Assembly: GCF_004006015.1 (NCBI RefSeq)
Contig: NZ_CP034766.1
Location: 3,133,001-3,197,000 of the forward strand
Reading direction: 5' to 3'
Source of the DNA: Rhodococcus sp. X156
Lineage (GTDB): Bacteria > Actinomycetota > Actinomycetes > Mycobacteriales > Mycobacteriaceae
DNA length: 64,000 nucleotides
Shown one piece after another: positions 1 to 8,866 of the stretch. The notes beneath the pieces are model-generated. The model was not told the DNA's origin. It did no database searches and worked only from the letters and a program-made list of their open reading frames with translations. The position numbers were made by a program, and so were the translations under genes. The stretch's first letter is position 1, and the number at the start of each line of letters is the position of its first letter.

Positions 1-929
1 CCCACGCCGCGGTCGGTGACGCTCACCTCCACGCGCCCCTCGCGCAGGGCACGGCTCACCGAGACCGCTCGTCCCGGCGGGGAGTAGGAGATGGCGTTCT
101 CCACCAGGTTGGTCAGCGCGGTGAGCAGCAGCCGGCGATCACCCGAGACCTCCAGCCCCCGGGGCGCGTCGGCGGTCACCTCGATGCCGGCCGCCTCCGC
201 GCTCAGGCGGGTGCGCTCGAGCACCTCAGCGACCAGCGCGTCGACGTCGACGATCTCCAGGCCCGGCAGCCGCTCCGCACCCTGGAGCCGGGACAGCTCG
301 ATCAGCTCGGTGACCAGCGCGCCCAGCCGACGGGCCTCGTGGTGCAGCCGGCCGCCGAAGTGCCGGACCGCCTCGGGGTCATCGGCCGACTCCAGCAGCG
401 CCTCCGCCTGCAGCGCCATCGCTCCCACCGGCGTCTTGAGCTCGTGGCTGACGTTGGCCACGAAGTCGCGGCGGGCGGCCTCCAGGCGCACCTGCTCGCT
501 CTCGTCGTTGGCGTCGATCACCACGAACCGGCGACCGGAGTCGGTGAGCAGGCGCTCGCGCAGGTGCACCGTCATCGGGGTGCGGCGCAGGTGCGTCTCC
601 GGCCAGGAGAGGTCGAGCTCGGTGGTGCGGCCGTGCTCGAGCACCGTGCGGGCGGCCGCGGCGACGGAGGGCTCGAGGCGGCGGTTGACCACCACCCCGA
701 GCTGCTCGGCCCGCGGGTTGTGCAGCAGCACGTCACCGAAGTGGTCGACGACGGCGATGCCGGTGAGCGAGGACTCGAACACCTGCTGGAGCACCTCGCG
801 GACGGTGATCCCCGCCGCGGCCACCCGGCGCTGCTCCTGCCGGCGCAGGCCCAGCATCACCAGCACGCCGAGCAGCCCGCCCAGCACGGCGGCACCGACC
901 GCGAGCAGCACGGCACTGAGCACGGTCAC
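1..929 (-). CDS. senX3: SenX3-like sensor histidine kinase, 5' part
   Basis: Membrane sensor kinase of the SenX3-RegX3 phosphate-responsive two-component system. Only about 309 N-terminal residues are in the window; the rest of the ATPase domain and any regX3 lie beyond base 1. The GTG start gives a protein opening MTVLSAVLLAV with one membrane segment (about residues 5-28), as in mycobacterial SenX3. A PAS-like stretch follows (about 40-140), then the H-box VSHELKTPVGAM with phospho-acceptor His162 and the helix LIELSRLQGAERLP. Truncated N-box region SYSPPGRAVSV is reached near the window edge. gpm lies directly upstream on the same strand, the same order as Rv0489-Rv0490. Three 11-bp GTTCACC-like repeats sit in its upstream region and may be its own RegX3 site. 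Confidence 0.9.
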   Translation of the reverse strand, partial: MTVLSAVLLAVGAAVLGGLLGVLVMLGLRRQEQRRVAAAGITVREVLQQVFESSLTGIAVVDHFGDVLLHNPRAEQLGVVVNRRLEPSVAAAARTVLEHGRTTELDLSWPETHLRRTPMTVHLRERLLTDSGRRFVVIDANDESEQVRLEAARRDFVANVSHELKTPVGAMALQAEALLESADDPEAVRHFGGRLHHEARRLGALVTELIELSRLQGAERLPGLEIVDVDALVAEVLERTRLSAEAAGIEVTADAPRGLEVSGDRRLLLTALTNLVENAISYSPPGRAVSVSRALREGRVEVSVTDRGV

Positions 930-1023
930 AGGCGGATCGTACGTTCCGGCGAGGAGCGCTCAGCACCACCCAGAGTCACCACAGGTCCCTGTCCAGGGCC
1001 TTGATGGCGTACGTGCACGCACT

Positions 1024-1056
1024 GTTCACCTGCTGTTCGACCGACCGTCAACCAGT
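1024..1056. promoter_or_regulatory. PHO-box-like triple direct repeat upstream of senX3
   Basis: Three consecutive 11-base units, GTTCACCTGCT, GTTCGACCGAC and CGTCAACCAGT, lie between the gpm stop and the senX3 start. Actinobacterial PhoP and RegX3 regulators recognise 11-bp direct repeats of the GTTCACC type (family knowledge). Position about 95-127 bases before the senX3 GTG fits autoregulation. Seen directly: the repeats; the binding protein is inferred. Confidence 0.5.
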
Positions 1057-1064
1057 GCTCGGTG

Positions 1065-1826
1065 CTAGCCGGCCTTGCCCTGGTTGGCCACTGCCGCCGC
1101 ACCCGCGGCGGCCGCCTCGGGGTCGAGGTACTCCCCGCCCGGCACCACCGGCTTGAGGTCGGCGTCGAGGTCGTAGCGCAGCGGGATGCCGGTGGGGATG
1201 TTCAGCCCGGCGATGTCGTCGTCGGAGATCCCGTCCAGGTGCTTGACCAGCGCACGCAGGGAGTTGCCGTGCGCGGCGACGAGCACCGTCCTGCCCGCCC
1301 GCAGGTCCGGCACGATGGCCGACTCCCAGTAGGGCAGCAGCCGGGCGACGACGTCGGCCAGGCACTCCGTCAGCGGGCCGCCGTCGATGTCGGCGTAGCG
1401 CGGGTCGGTGTCCTGGCTGTACTCGCTGCCCGCGGCGATGGGCGGCGGAGGGGTGTCGTAGCTGCGGCGCCAGAGCATGAACTGCTCCTCGCCGAACTCG
1501 TCCTTGGTCTCCTGCTTGTTCTTGCCCTGCAGGGCGCCGTAGTGGCGCTCGTTCAGGCGCCAGTCCCGGCGCACCGGGATCCAGTGCCGGTCGGCCGTGT
1601 CCAGCGCCAGCGCGGCGGTGGTGATGGCACGCCGCAGCAGCGAGGTGTGCAGCACGTCGGGCAGCAGGTCGTGCTCGGTGAGCAGCTCCCCGCCACGCAC
1701 GGCCTCCGCGCGGCCCTTGTCGGTGAGCGGGACGTCCACCCAGCCGGTGAACTGCCCGGAGGCGTTCCACGTGCTCTCACCGTGGCGTAGCAGGACAAGG
1801 GTTCCGGTACTCGCTGGCGCGCTCAT
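1065..1826 (-). CDS. gpmA: 2,3-bisphosphoglycerate-dependent phosphoglycerate mutase
   Basis: Cytosolic glycolytic enzyme interconverting 3- and 2-phosphoglycerate. The 253-residue protein carries the phosphohistidine motif [10 protein letters not shown] near residue 12-21, NLFTGW-like QFTGWVD, RRAITTA, the [12 protein letters not shown] segment, YDTPPPP and the second catalytic histidine in [15 protein letters not shown]. Length and sequence order match mycobacterial Gpm1 (Rv0489), including the [13 protein letters not shown] tail. ATG at 1826 is preferred; a GTG two codons upstream (1832) is also in frame. The neighbour downstream is senX3, as in mycobacteria. Confidence 0.95.
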   Translation of the reverse strand: MSAPASTGTLVLLRHGESTWNASGQFTGWVDVPLTDKGRAEAVRGGELLTEHDLLPDVLHTSLLRRAITTAALALDTADRHWIPVRRDWRLNERHYGALQGKNKQETKDEFGEEQFMLWRRSYDTPPPPIAAGSEYSQDTDPRYADIDGGPLTECLADVVARLLPYWESAIVPDLRAGRTVLVAAHGNSLRALVKHLDGISDDDIAGLNIPTGIPLRYDLDADLKPVVPGGEYLDPEAAAAGAAAVANQGKAG

Positions 1827-1907
1827 GCCCACATCTTGACAGACGGCGCGGGCCCACCGATCCGTGGACCGGTGGGCCTGCGCCGAGCCGAAGCGGGGGC
1901 CGGTGCC

Positions 1908-3512
1908 TCAGACCGCGGCCTGCTTGGCGCGCAGGTCCTTGCGCAGGATCTTGCCCGCCGCCGACTTCGGGATGGCCTCCAGGAACTCCACCTGGCGCAC
2001 CTTCTTGTACGGGGCGACCTTGCTGGCCACGAAGTCCATCACCTCCTCGGCGCTGAGCTCCGCCCCGGGCTGGCGCACCACGAAGGCCTTGGGCACCTCC
2101 TCGCCCTCGGCGTCGGTCACCCCGATGCAGGCCGCGTCGGCGATCTTGTCGTGGGTGAGCAGCAGCGCCTCCAGCTCCGCCGGCGGCACCTGGTAGCCCT
2201 TGTACTTGATGAGCTCCTTGACCCGGTCGACGATGGTGACGTAGCCCTCGGCGGAGACGGTGGCGACGTCCCCGGTGTGCAGGAAGCCGTCCTCGTCCAG
2301 GGTGACCGCGGTGGCCTCCGGGTTCTCCAGGTAGCCCAGCATGATGTTGGGCCCCTTGCACCACAGCTCGCCCGGCGCGCTGGTCCCCTCGGCGGGCACC
2401 TCGATCTCCGTGCCGTCGGCGTCCACGATCTTGCACTCCATGTTGGGCAGCGTCAGTCCCACGGTGCCGAGCGGGACGTCGTCGCGGTCGTCGGGCATGG
2501 AGTGGCTGACCGGGCTCATCTCGCTCATGCCGTAGCCCTGGCGCACCTCGCAGCCCAGCCGCTCGGCCACCTTGTGGCCCAGCTCGGCGTCCAGCGGGGC
2601 CGCGCCGGAGAACACCACCTTGATGGAGGAGGTGTCGTGCTCCTCGACCATCGGGTGCTTGGCCAGCGCCACCGCCACCGGAGGGGCGATGAAGACGTAG
2701 GTGCACTGCTGCTCGGCGATCACCCGCAGGAAGTCGGCCAGGTCGAACCGCGGGAGGGTGACCACCGTGGCGCCGCGCGCCAGGCTCGAGTTCATCAGCA
2801 CGCTCATGCCGTAGATGTGGAAGAACGGCAGCACCGCCAGGACCTTGTCGTCGGAGGTGAGGCGGATCATCGAGCCGCTCTGCTCGACGTTGGCCACCAG
2901 GTTGCGGTGGCTGAGCATCACGCCCTTGGCCCGGCCGGTGGTGCCCGAGGAGTAGGGCAGCACCGCGACGTGGGTGGCGGGGTCGAGCTCGACCTGCGGC
3001 GGCGGTGCCCCGGTGCTCAGCAGCTCCCGCAGCGAGGTGCGGTCGGGGTGCACGTCCGGGGAGCCGTCGATGAGGACCACGTTCTCCGGGGCGATGCCCA
3101 CCGTGGCGGCGGCGTCGTCGGCCTGCGGCAGGAACAGGGAGATGGTGAACAGGTACTTCGCCTTGGCGTCGCTGAGCTGGCTGGCGATCTCGCCGGCGGT
3201 GTAGAGGGAGTTAATGGTGGTGGCCGTGCCCCCCGCGCGCAGGATGCCGTGGAACACGGTGGCGAAGGCGGGGACGTTGGGGCACAGCAACCCGGCCACG
3301 TCGCCCTGGTGGAAGCCCCGCTGGGCGAGGCCGCCGGCGAGGGCGTTGACCTGCCCCACGAGCTGGCCGTAGGTGGTGACCGCACCGCTGGTGCCGTCCA
3401 CCAGCGCCGGCCGCGCCGCCAGCGCCTCGTCCTCGGCAACCTTCCCGAACAGGAAGTCGAACAGGCTGGTGTCGGGGATCTCGACGTCGGGGAAGGGGCT
3501 GTGGAAGCTCAT
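1908..3512 (-). CDS. 4-coumarate--CoA ligase-like AMP-dependent acyl-CoA synthetase
   Basis: Adenylate-forming enzyme that would activate an aromatic or fatty carboxylic acid to its CoA thioester using ATP. The 534-residue protein has the P-loop-like AMP-binding motif YSSGTTGRAKGVMLSHRN (around residue 180), the GYGMSE core motif, the TGD (HTGDVA) motif, the hinge DRVKELIKYKGYQVPPAELE and the C-terminal PKSAAGKILRKDL with the catalytic lysine. This is the full domain order of plant 4CL/luciferase-like ligases. The ATG at 3512 is preceded by GAGGAG seven bases upstream, so the long upstream open frame is not used. It stands between gpm and the YbjN gene, an insertion relative to M. tuberculosis order. 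Substrate unknown. Confidence 0.9.
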   Translation of the reverse strand: MSFHSPFPDVEIPDTSLFDFLFGKVAEDEALAARPALVDGTSGAVTTYGQLVGQVNALAGGLAQRGFHQGDVAGLLCPNVPAFATVFHGILRAGGTATTINSLYTAGEIASQLSDAKAKYLFTISLFLPQADDAAATVGIAPENVVLIDGSPDVHPDRTSLRELLSTGAPPPQVELDPATHVAVLPYSSGTTGRAKGVMLSHRNLVANVEQSGSMIRLTSDDKVLAVLPFFHIYGMSVLMNSSLARGATVVTLPRFDLADFLRVIAEQQCTYVFIAPPVAVALAKHPMVEEHDTSSIKVVFSGAAPLDAELGHKVAERLGCEVRQGYGMSEMSPVSHSMPDDRDDVPLGTVGLTLPNMECKIVDADGTEIEVPAEGTSAPGELWCKGPNIMLGYLENPEATAVTLDEDGFLHTGDVATVSAEGYVTIVDRVKELIKYKGYQVPPAELEALLLTHDKIADAACIGVTDAEGEEVPKAFVVRQPGAELSAEEVMDFVASKVAPYKKVRQVEFLEAIPKSAAGKILRKDLRAKQAAV

Positions 3513-3546
3513 CGCACTCCTCAAGGTGATGGTGGTGCACATCACA

Positions 3547-4098
3547 TTACGGGAGTGGTGGTTTGTCCGCTTCGTCGATGAGGTGGGTGAAGGCCTGCAG
3601 GTTGCGCAGCGACTCCCCGCGGGAGACCCGCCACGCCCACTCCCGCCGGATGGAGGTGGCGAAGCCGAGCTCGAGCAGGGTGTTGAAGTCACCGTCGGCG
3701 GCCTCGAGCACCTGCCCCAGGACGCGGTCGAGCTCGTCGGAGGTGACGTTCTCCCTGGCCACCTGGCCCACCAGGTAGATGTCGCCGGCCTTGTCGATCG
3801 TGTAGTGCACCCCGAAGAGGTGCCGGTTGCGGCGCAGCAGGAACTCGTGCACGCCCTCCCGGTTCTCGTCGGGGTGGCGGCAGACGAACGCCTCGACCCG
3901 CAGGCCGTGGTTGCCGATGGTGAGCATGCAGGTGGTCTGCAGCCGGGCCTCCCCCGGCAGCACCACCAGGAACAGCTCCGGGCTCTGCCGGGTGTAGTCC
4001 AGCTCCCGGTCGATCAGCGTGGTCTCGATGACCTCCGCGGTGCGCGCCGGACCGGACCGGCCGGCCGTGGTGCCGTCGGAGGTGGTGGTCTCGCTCAT
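3547..4098 (-). CDS. YbjN domain-containing protein
   Basis: 183-residue protein of the YbjN family (Rv0487 equivalent), a chaperone-like fold related to type III secretion chaperones whose exact role in actinobacteria is not established. Visible family features are the segment [32 protein letters not shown] (as two beta strands), [27 protein letters not shown] and [14 protein letters not shown]. No signal peptide or membrane segment. Its ATG overlaps the mshA stop in an ATGA, so translation is coupled to the mycothiol gene; the same pair is adjacent in mycobacteria. Confidence 0.9.
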   Translation of the reverse strand: MSETTTSDGTTAGRSGPARTAEVIETTLIDRELDYTRQSPELFLVVLPGEARLQTTCMLTIGNHGLRVEAFVCRHPDENREGVHEFLLRRNRHLFGVHYTIDKAGDIYLVGQVARENVTSDELDRVLGQVLEAADGDFNTLLELGFATSIRREWAWRVSRGESLRNLQAFTHLIDEADKPPLP

Positions 4099-5420
4099 GC
4101 GCGCACCCCGCTGACCCGGCGGGCCCGCAGGCTGCGGGGGGCGGAGCGCACCGGGGCGCTGGGCAGCGGCGGCATCATGGCCCTCGCCTTCGCGTAGGTG
4201 TCCAACAGGGCGTCGGCCGTGCGGTCCCAGGAGAACTGCGCGGCGTGCTCGGGGGCTGCCGTGGCCAGGGCCTGCCGGCGAGCGGGGTGGTCGACCACCT
4301 GGGCGAGGGCGTCCGCCCAGTCCTGGGTGCGGTGGGTGGGCACGAGCAGCCCGGTGACTCCGTCGCGCACCGCCACCCCCAGCCCGCCGACGTCGGCGGC
4401 CACCACCGGGGTGCCACAGGCCTGCGCCTCCAGCGCCACCAGGCCGAAGGACTCCGAGTGCGAGGGCACCGCCACCACGTCGGAGGCGCGGTAGACGTCG
4501 GCCAGCTGCTCGGGCGGCTGCGGGGGCAGGAAGGTGACCGAGCTGGTGATCCCCAGCTCGGCGGCCAGGCCCACCAGTGACTCCGGCTGCTCCAGCCCGC
4601 TGCCGGAGGGCCCGCCCACCACCAGCGCGCGCAGGCGGCGACGGGGGTCGCGACGCAGTAGCTCGGCCACCGCTCGCAGCAGCACGTCCGGCGCCTTCAG
4701 CGGCTGGATGCGGCCCACGAAGCTGAGCACCACCTCGTCGCCGGCGATGCCGAGGGCGGCCCGGGCGGCGGCCCGGTCGCCCACCCGGAAGCGCTGCAGG
4801 TCCGCGCCCGGGGCGATGGTGTCCACCCGGGCGGGGTCGGCGTCGTAGAGGTCGATGAGCTGGCTGGCCTCGGCGGAGGTGTTGGCCACCAGCCGGTCGG
4901 CCTCGGCCACCACCTGCTGCTCGCCGATGAGGCGCACCTTGGGCTCGGGGGCGTCGCCGGTGGCCAGCGCGGCGTTCTTCACCTTGGCCAGGGTGTGCGC
5001 GGTGTGCACCAGCGGCACCCCCCAGCGATCCCTGGCGAGCCAGCCCACCTGCCCGGAGAGCCAGTAGTGGGAGTGCACCAGGTCGTAGTAGCCGGCGTCG
5101 TGGCGCGCCTCGGCGCGCAGCACCCCGGCGGTGAAGGCGCACAGCTGCGCAGGCAGCTCGTCCTTGTCCAGCCCCGAGAAGGGGCCGGCGACGACGTTGC
5201 GCACCAGCACGCCGGGGGCGGCCTGCACCACGGGCGGGGCCGCCGAGGACGTGGCCCGGGTGAAGATCTCCACCTCCACGCCCCGGCGCGCCATCCGCAG
5301 CGCGGTCTGCAGGACGTAGACGTTCATCCCGCCGGCGTCACCGGTGCCGGGCTGCTCCAGCGGAGAGGTGTGCACGGACAGCACGGCGACCCGACGGGGA
5401 AGGGCCTGGTCGCTGGTCAC
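4095..5420 (-). CDS. mshA: D-inositol-3-phosphate glycosyltransferase MshA
   Basis: First enzyme of mycothiol synthesis: transfers GlcNAc from UDP-GlcNAc to 1L-myo-inositol-1-phosphate in the cytosol. The 441-residue GT-B protein shows the N-terminal acceptor domain motif [22 protein letters not shown], the [14 protein letters not shown] segment, the [15 protein letters not shown] hinge and the donor-binding EX7E motif in [22 protein letters not shown]. Start is a GTG that overlaps the TGA of a short upstream frame (GTGA). Downstream is ybjN with an ATGA overlap. Presence of mshA is strong evidence for an actinobacterial host. Confidence 0.96.
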   Translation of the reverse strand: MTSDQALPRRVAVLSVHTSPLEQPGTGDAGGMNVYVLQTALRMARRGVEVEIFTRATSSAAPPVVQAAPGVLVRNVVAGPFSGLDKDELPAQLCAFTAGVLRAEARHDAGYYDLVHSHYWLSGQVGWLARDRWGVPLVHTAHTLAKVKNAALATGDAPEPKVRLIGEQQVVAEADRLVANTSAEASQLIDLYDADPARVDTIAPGADLQRFRVGDRAAARAALGIAGDEVVLSFVGRIQPLKAPDVLLRAVAELLRRDPRRRLRALVVGGPSGSGLEQPESLVGLAAELGITSSVTFLPPQPPEQLADVYRASDVVAVPSHSESFGLVALEAQACGTPVVAADVGGLGVAVRDGVTGLLVPTHRTQDWADALAQVVDHPARRQALATAAPEHAAQFSWDRTADALLDTYAKARAMMPPLPSAPVRSAPRSLRARRVSGVRA

Positions 5421-5611
5421 CCGACCATCTTGCCTTCCGCGCCCCGCAGGGGCGACGCCGAGGGGCTGCGCCCTGCGTCACCCACGGGGTCCACCACTGC
5501 GTCGTCGCTGCCGTGCAGCAGCACCACGGCGGGGCTGGTGGGGTCCCCGGCGTGCCGGTAGGCCAGCCGCGTCTCGTCCGCGCTCACCGCGTCCGCAGAG
5601 TGCATCCGCAC
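5417..5611 (-). pseudogene. alpha/beta-hydrolase relic (internal deletion)
   Basis: A 64-codon frame whose stop overlaps the mshA GTG start. Residues about 9-33 (DETRLAYRHAGDP..PAVVLLHG) read like the first strands and oxyanion-hole HG of an alpha/beta hydrolase; they then run straight into SDDAVVDPVG, which resembles the C-terminal HGSDDxVVP segment carrying the catalytic Asp in this family. The nucleophile elbow and everything between are missing. A deletion between two HGSD-like sequences would explain it. It may survive because it supplies translational coupling to mshA. Could alternatively be a chance leader peptide. Confidence 0.45.
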
Positions 5612-5678
5612 AGGGTAGGCGTCGCGCCCGGCGCCGGGGGGCTGCCCGTCGCTGTCCCCGGCGGCCTAGATTCGGCCC

Positions 5679-6467
5679 ATGAGCACTGAGCCCAGCAGCC
5701 CGTCCGACCACGGCGACGCCCCCTCCCGCCCGCCGTCCGGCCGGCGCACCGCGGTGGTCACCGGCGCCAGCTCCGGGATCGGGGCGGCCACCGCCCGGGT
5801 GCTGGCCGCCGCCGGCTACCACGTGGTGCTGGGCGCTCGTCGCGTCGAGCGCTGCCAAGCCATCGCCGCCGAGATCGACGGCACCGCGCTCGCCCTGGAC
5901 GTGACCGACCAGGAGTCGGTGGACGCCTTCGTCGCCGCTGCCGGCCCGGTGAGCGTGCTGGTGAACAACGCCGGTGGCGCCAAGGGCCTGGCCCCGCTGG
6001 CCGAGGCCGACCTGAACGACTGGCGCTGGATGTGGGAGACCAACGTGCTGGGCACGGTGCGGATGACCAAGGCGCTGCTGCCCGCGCTGGTCGCCTCCGG
6101 CGACGGCCTGGTGGTGACGGTGACCTCCACGGCGGCGCTGGAGACCTACGACAACGGCTCGGGCTACACCTCGGCCAAGCACGCCCAGGCGGTGGCCCAC
6201 CGCACACTGCGCGGCGAGCTGCTGGGCCAGCCGGTGCGGTTCACCGAGATCTGCCCGGGCCTGGTGGAGACGGACTTCTCGCGGGTGCGCTTCAAGGGTG
6301 ACGAGGAGCGGGCGGCCGCCGTCTACGCCGGCCTCACCCCGCTGACGGCCGAGGACGTGGCCGAGGTCATCGGCTTCGTGGCCACCCGGCCGGCGCACGT
6401 GGACCTCGACCAGGTGGTCATCCGGCCGCGGGAGCAGGCGTCGTCCATGCGGGTGCACCGCAGCTGA
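5679..6467 (+). CDS. SDR family NAD(P)-dependent oxidoreductase
   Basis: 262-residue classical short-chain dehydrogenase, the equivalent of Rv0484c by position. After a 24-residue Pro/Ser-rich leader it shows the cofactor motif TGASSGIG, VLVNNAGG, the catalytic Ser region TSTAA and the catalytic YTSAK (Y-x-x-x-K), then CPGLVETDFS. A -10-like TAGATT ends six bases before the ATG, so the mRNA is probably leaderless. It is divergent from the mshA group and convergent with the L,D-transpeptidase gene. Its last codons and stop lie in a 22-bp direct repeat. Substrate unknown. Confidence 0.92.
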   Translation: MSTEPSSPSDHGDAPSRPPSGRRTAVVTGASSGIGAATARVLAAAGYHVVLGARRVERCQAIAAEIDGTALALDVTDQESVDAFVAAAGPVSVLVNNAGGAKGLAPLAEADLNDWRWMWETNVLGTVRMTKALLPALVASGDGLVVTVTSTAALETYDNGSGYTSAKHAQAVAHRTLRGELLGQPVRFTEICPGLVETDFSRVRFKGDEERAAAVYAGLTPLTAEDVAEVIGFVATRPAHVDLDQVVIRPREQASSMRVHRS

Positions 6468-6502
6468 GCTGCGCAGACCAGCACCGCAGCTGAGCTGCGC
6501 AG
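6455..6502. repeat. 22-bp direct repeat over the SDR stop codon
   Basis: Two identical 22-base copies, 6455-6476 and 6481-6502, separated by ACCA. Each contains the palindrome CGCAGCTGAGCTGCG and the first includes the SDR TGA stop, which the second copy duplicates. The region separates the convergent SDR and L,D-transpeptidase genes and may also form a weak hairpin. Confidence 0.85.
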
Positions 6503-6503
6503 G

Positions 6504-7682
6504 CTAGAGCGCCGACAGCTGCTGCCACTGCGGCCAGGTCAGTGCCCAGTCGTAGATGTCGCCGTCGGCGGCGGAGAGCGGGATCGAGGTGTTGGTGACC
6601 TCCACCGGGTCGCCGAACATGGCGGAGTGGAAGTACTTCTCCGCGTCGGCGAGCGACTCGTTGATGCAGCCGTTGGACACGTTGGCCGCGCCCTGCACAC
6701 CCACGGTGTTGGGGTTGGCGTGGATGAACTCGCCGTTGTTGCTGATCCGCACCGCCCACTTCTCGCGCACGTTCTGGTAGCCGGCGGGGATGTTGGTCAT
6801 CAGCACGTCGGCCAGCTTCTCGGTGACCACGTGCACACCGCTGCGGGTGACGTTGCGGGGCAGGTCGCCCTTGCCGTAGCTGACCGGGAAGTCGAACAGC
6901 ACCGCGCCCTCGCGCAGCACCACCAGGCGGTGGCTGGCGGCGTCGGCCTTGACCACCTGGCTGCGGCCGATGGTGAAGTGCGAGGTGAGGTCGGAGCTGC
7001 CGTAGCTGCCGCCGCCGAGGTCCACCCCGTAGAGGGTGACTCCCACGTCCACCACGGTGCCGGGGGTGAAGTAGGCCTTGGGGCGCCAGTGCGCGCGCGA
7101 GCCCTCGGCGGTGTCCGGCAGCCACGCCCAGGAACCCTCGGTGGGCACGCTGGTGCGCACCGATAGGCCGCGCTCGGCGGTCGCCTTGTCGGCGACCGGG
7201 TCGCTGAACTGGACGACGATCGGGGCGGCGATGCCCACCACCGCGTCGTCACCGATGTTGATCTGGGCGCTGGTGGTGTCCCGCGGGGCCAGGGTGCGGA
7301 AGGAGCCGGTGATCGCCGAGGTGTGGCCCGCGGGGTCGCTGGCCGTGCCGGACCAGGTGTAGGTGTTGCCGTAGCCGAGCGCCTCGCCGGCGGTCCAGGT
7401 ACGGCCGGCCGGGTCGAGCACCCCGGACACGGTGGCGCCGGTGGAGCTGCTGAGCACCACCTCGTGCAGGGTGCCGTCGAGCACCGAGACCGACACCGGT
7501 GTGGTCGGCAGCACGTCCTGGGCACCGGCGGCCGGGGCCTGGGTCACCGGGACCGTCACGGCAGCACTGCTGGGGGCGGGGCCGTCGGCCGGGCCGGTGC
7601 CCGGCAGGGGTGCGGCGGTGCACCCGGTGAGCACCACCAGCAGCATGGCGAGCGCGGGAAGCCTGCGCCACCAAGAGGTCAC
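6504..7682 (-). CDS. L,D-transpeptidase, lipoprotein (LdtE/LprQ-like)
   Basis: Cell-wall enzyme making 3-3 cross-links in peptidoglycan, anchored outside the membrane. Residues 1-20 are a lipoprotein signal with lipobox LTGC. Two Ig-like domains follow, then the YkuD catalytic domain (from about residue 240: QVVKADAASHRLVVLREG) with IHANPNTVGVQGAANVSNGCINES, where Cys is the nucleophile. The usual SHGC is SNGC here, an odd substitution next to the nucleophile. Length about 392 residues fits LdtE (Rv0483), which is also next to murB. GTG at 7682 is chosen because AGGAAG lies seven bases upstream and leaves a normal signal peptide; an ATG at 7700 is possible. Confidence 0.9.
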   Translation of the reverse strand: MTSWWRRLPALAMLLVVLTGCTAAPLPGTGPADGPAPSSAAVTVPVTQAPAAGAQDVLPTTPVSVSVLDGTLHEVVLSSSTGATVSGVLDPAGRTWTAGEALGYGNTYTWSGTASDPAGHTSAITGSFRTLAPRDTTSAQINIGDDAVVGIAAPIVVQFSDPVADKATAERGLSVRTSVPTEGSWAWLPDTAEGSRAHWRPKAYFTPGTVVDVGVTLYGVDLGGGSYGSSDLTSHFTIGRSQVVKADAASHRLVVLREGAVLFDFPVSYGKGDLPRNVTRSGVHVVTEKLADVLMTNIPAGYQNVREKWAVRISNNGEFIHANPNTVGVQGAANVSNGCINESLADAEKYFHSAMFGDPVEVTNTSIPLSAADGDIYDWALTWPQWQQLSAL

Positions 7683-7725
7683 GCAGACGCTTCCTGACAT
7701 GCGGCGACGATACCTCCGTGCCTGC

Positions 7726-8841
7726 TCAGAGCCGGCAGCCCACCAGCACAGGCTCGGGCTCGAGCTCCACGCCGAAGGCGTGCCGCACCCCGTCGCGGAC
7801 CACCCGGGCGAGGGCCAGCAGGTCGGCGGTGCTGGCGTGGCCGCGGTTGGTCAGCGCCAGGGTGTGCTTGGTGGACAGCCGGGCGGGCGCGTCGGCGTCG
7901 GGGTAGCCGCGGTGGAAGCCGGCGTGCTCGATCAACCAGCCGGCGGAGAGCTTGGTGCCGGCCGCACCCGGGTAGCGCGGCACGTCCGGGCCGGTGCGGG
8001 CCAGCACCTGCGCCAGCTGCTGCTCGTCGAGCACCGGGTTGGTGAAGAAGGAGCCGGCGCTCCAGGAGTCGTGGTCGCCAGCATCGCTGACCATGCCCTT
8101 GCCGCGGCGCAGCCCCAGCACGGCGTCGCGCACCTGGGCGGCGGGCAGCCGGGCACCCGGCTCGGTGTCGAGGGCGGCGGTGAGCTCGCGGTAGGTCAGC
8201 GCAGCGCTGGCGCCGTCGGCTCGCAGCGCCAGCTCCACCGCCAGGACCACGGCGTGGTCGGTGTGCTTGAGGGCACTGGTGCGGTAGCCCAGCGCCAGCT
8301 CGGCGGGCTCCACCCAGCGCACCTGGCCGTCGGTCCGCTGCAGCAGCTGCACCCGCTGCAGCACCGAGGAGATCTCCACGCCGTAGGCGCCGACGTTCTG
8401 CACCGGGGTGGCGCCGGCCCTGCCGGGGATGCCGGACAGGCACTCCAGCCCGCCCAGCCCGTCGGCGACCGTCTTGGCCACCACGGCGTCCCACGGGGTG
8501 CCGGCGGCGACGTGCACGGTCACGGTCTCGGACCCGGAACCTGCGGGGTCGGCCGCGGCCGTGCCACAGCTGCGCACCTCGTCGGTGGCCACCCGCACCA
8601 CGGTGCCGGCGAAACCGGCGTCGGCGACGACGAGGTTGGACCCTCCGCCCAGCACCAGCAGCGGCTCCCCGGCGTCGTCGAGGGCGCGCACGGCGGCGAC
8701 CACGGCGTCGGTGGTGGTGCAGTGCAGCACGGTGTGTGCCGGCCCACCGCAACGCAGCGTGGTCATGGTGGCGAACGGCACGTCATGCTGGGCCTGGGCG
8801 CCGGCGGCCTCGACCTGACGGAGCAGCTTGGGATCGAGCAC
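7726..8841 (-). CDS. murB: UDP-N-acetylenolpyruvoylglucosamine reductase
   Basis: FAD enzyme reducing UDP-GlcNAc-enolpyruvate to UDP-MurNAc with NADPH, the second committed step of peptidoglycan precursor synthesis in the cytosol. The 371-residue protein has the FAD-binding LVLGGGSNLVVAD, LGGLECLSGIPGRAGATPVQNVGAYG, and the catalytic serine region DSWSAGSFFTNPV (type I MurB), ending EPVLVGCRL. GTG at 8841 (VLDPKLLRQVE) gives the family length; GGAG precedes it. Only 25 bases separate it from the divergent DUF2505 gene, so their promoters overlap. Order matches Rv0481c-Rv0482-Rv0483. Confidence 0.95.
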   Translation of the reverse strand: MLDPKLLRQVEAAGAQAQHDVPFATMTTLRCGGPAHTVLHCTTTDAVVAAVRALDDAGEPLLVLGGGSNLVVADAGFAGTVVRVATDEVRSCGTAAADPAGSGSETVTVHVAAGTPWDAVVAKTVADGLGGLECLSGIPGRAGATPVQNVGAYGVEISSVLQRVQLLQRTDGQVRWVEPAELALGYRTSALKHTDHAVVLAVELALRADGASAALTYRELTAALDTEPGARLPAAQVRDAVLGLRRGKGMVSDAGDHDSWSAGSFFTNPVLDEQQLAQVLARTGPDVPRYPGAAGTKLSAGWLIEHAGFHRGYPDADAPARLSTKHTLALTNRGHASTADLLALARVVRDGVRHAFGVELEPEPVLVGCRL

Positions 8842-8866
8842 GACTCCGAACGGTAGCGTGCCGGGT

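Noticed and set aside
1836-3581. Long plus-strand frame opposite the acyl-CoA ligase
   Set aside because: Mirror of the real minus-strand gene in GC-rich DNA; protein is His/Gly/Ala-rich with no motifs, as are similar antisense frames opposite senX3, ECF, hyuA and accD3-like genes.
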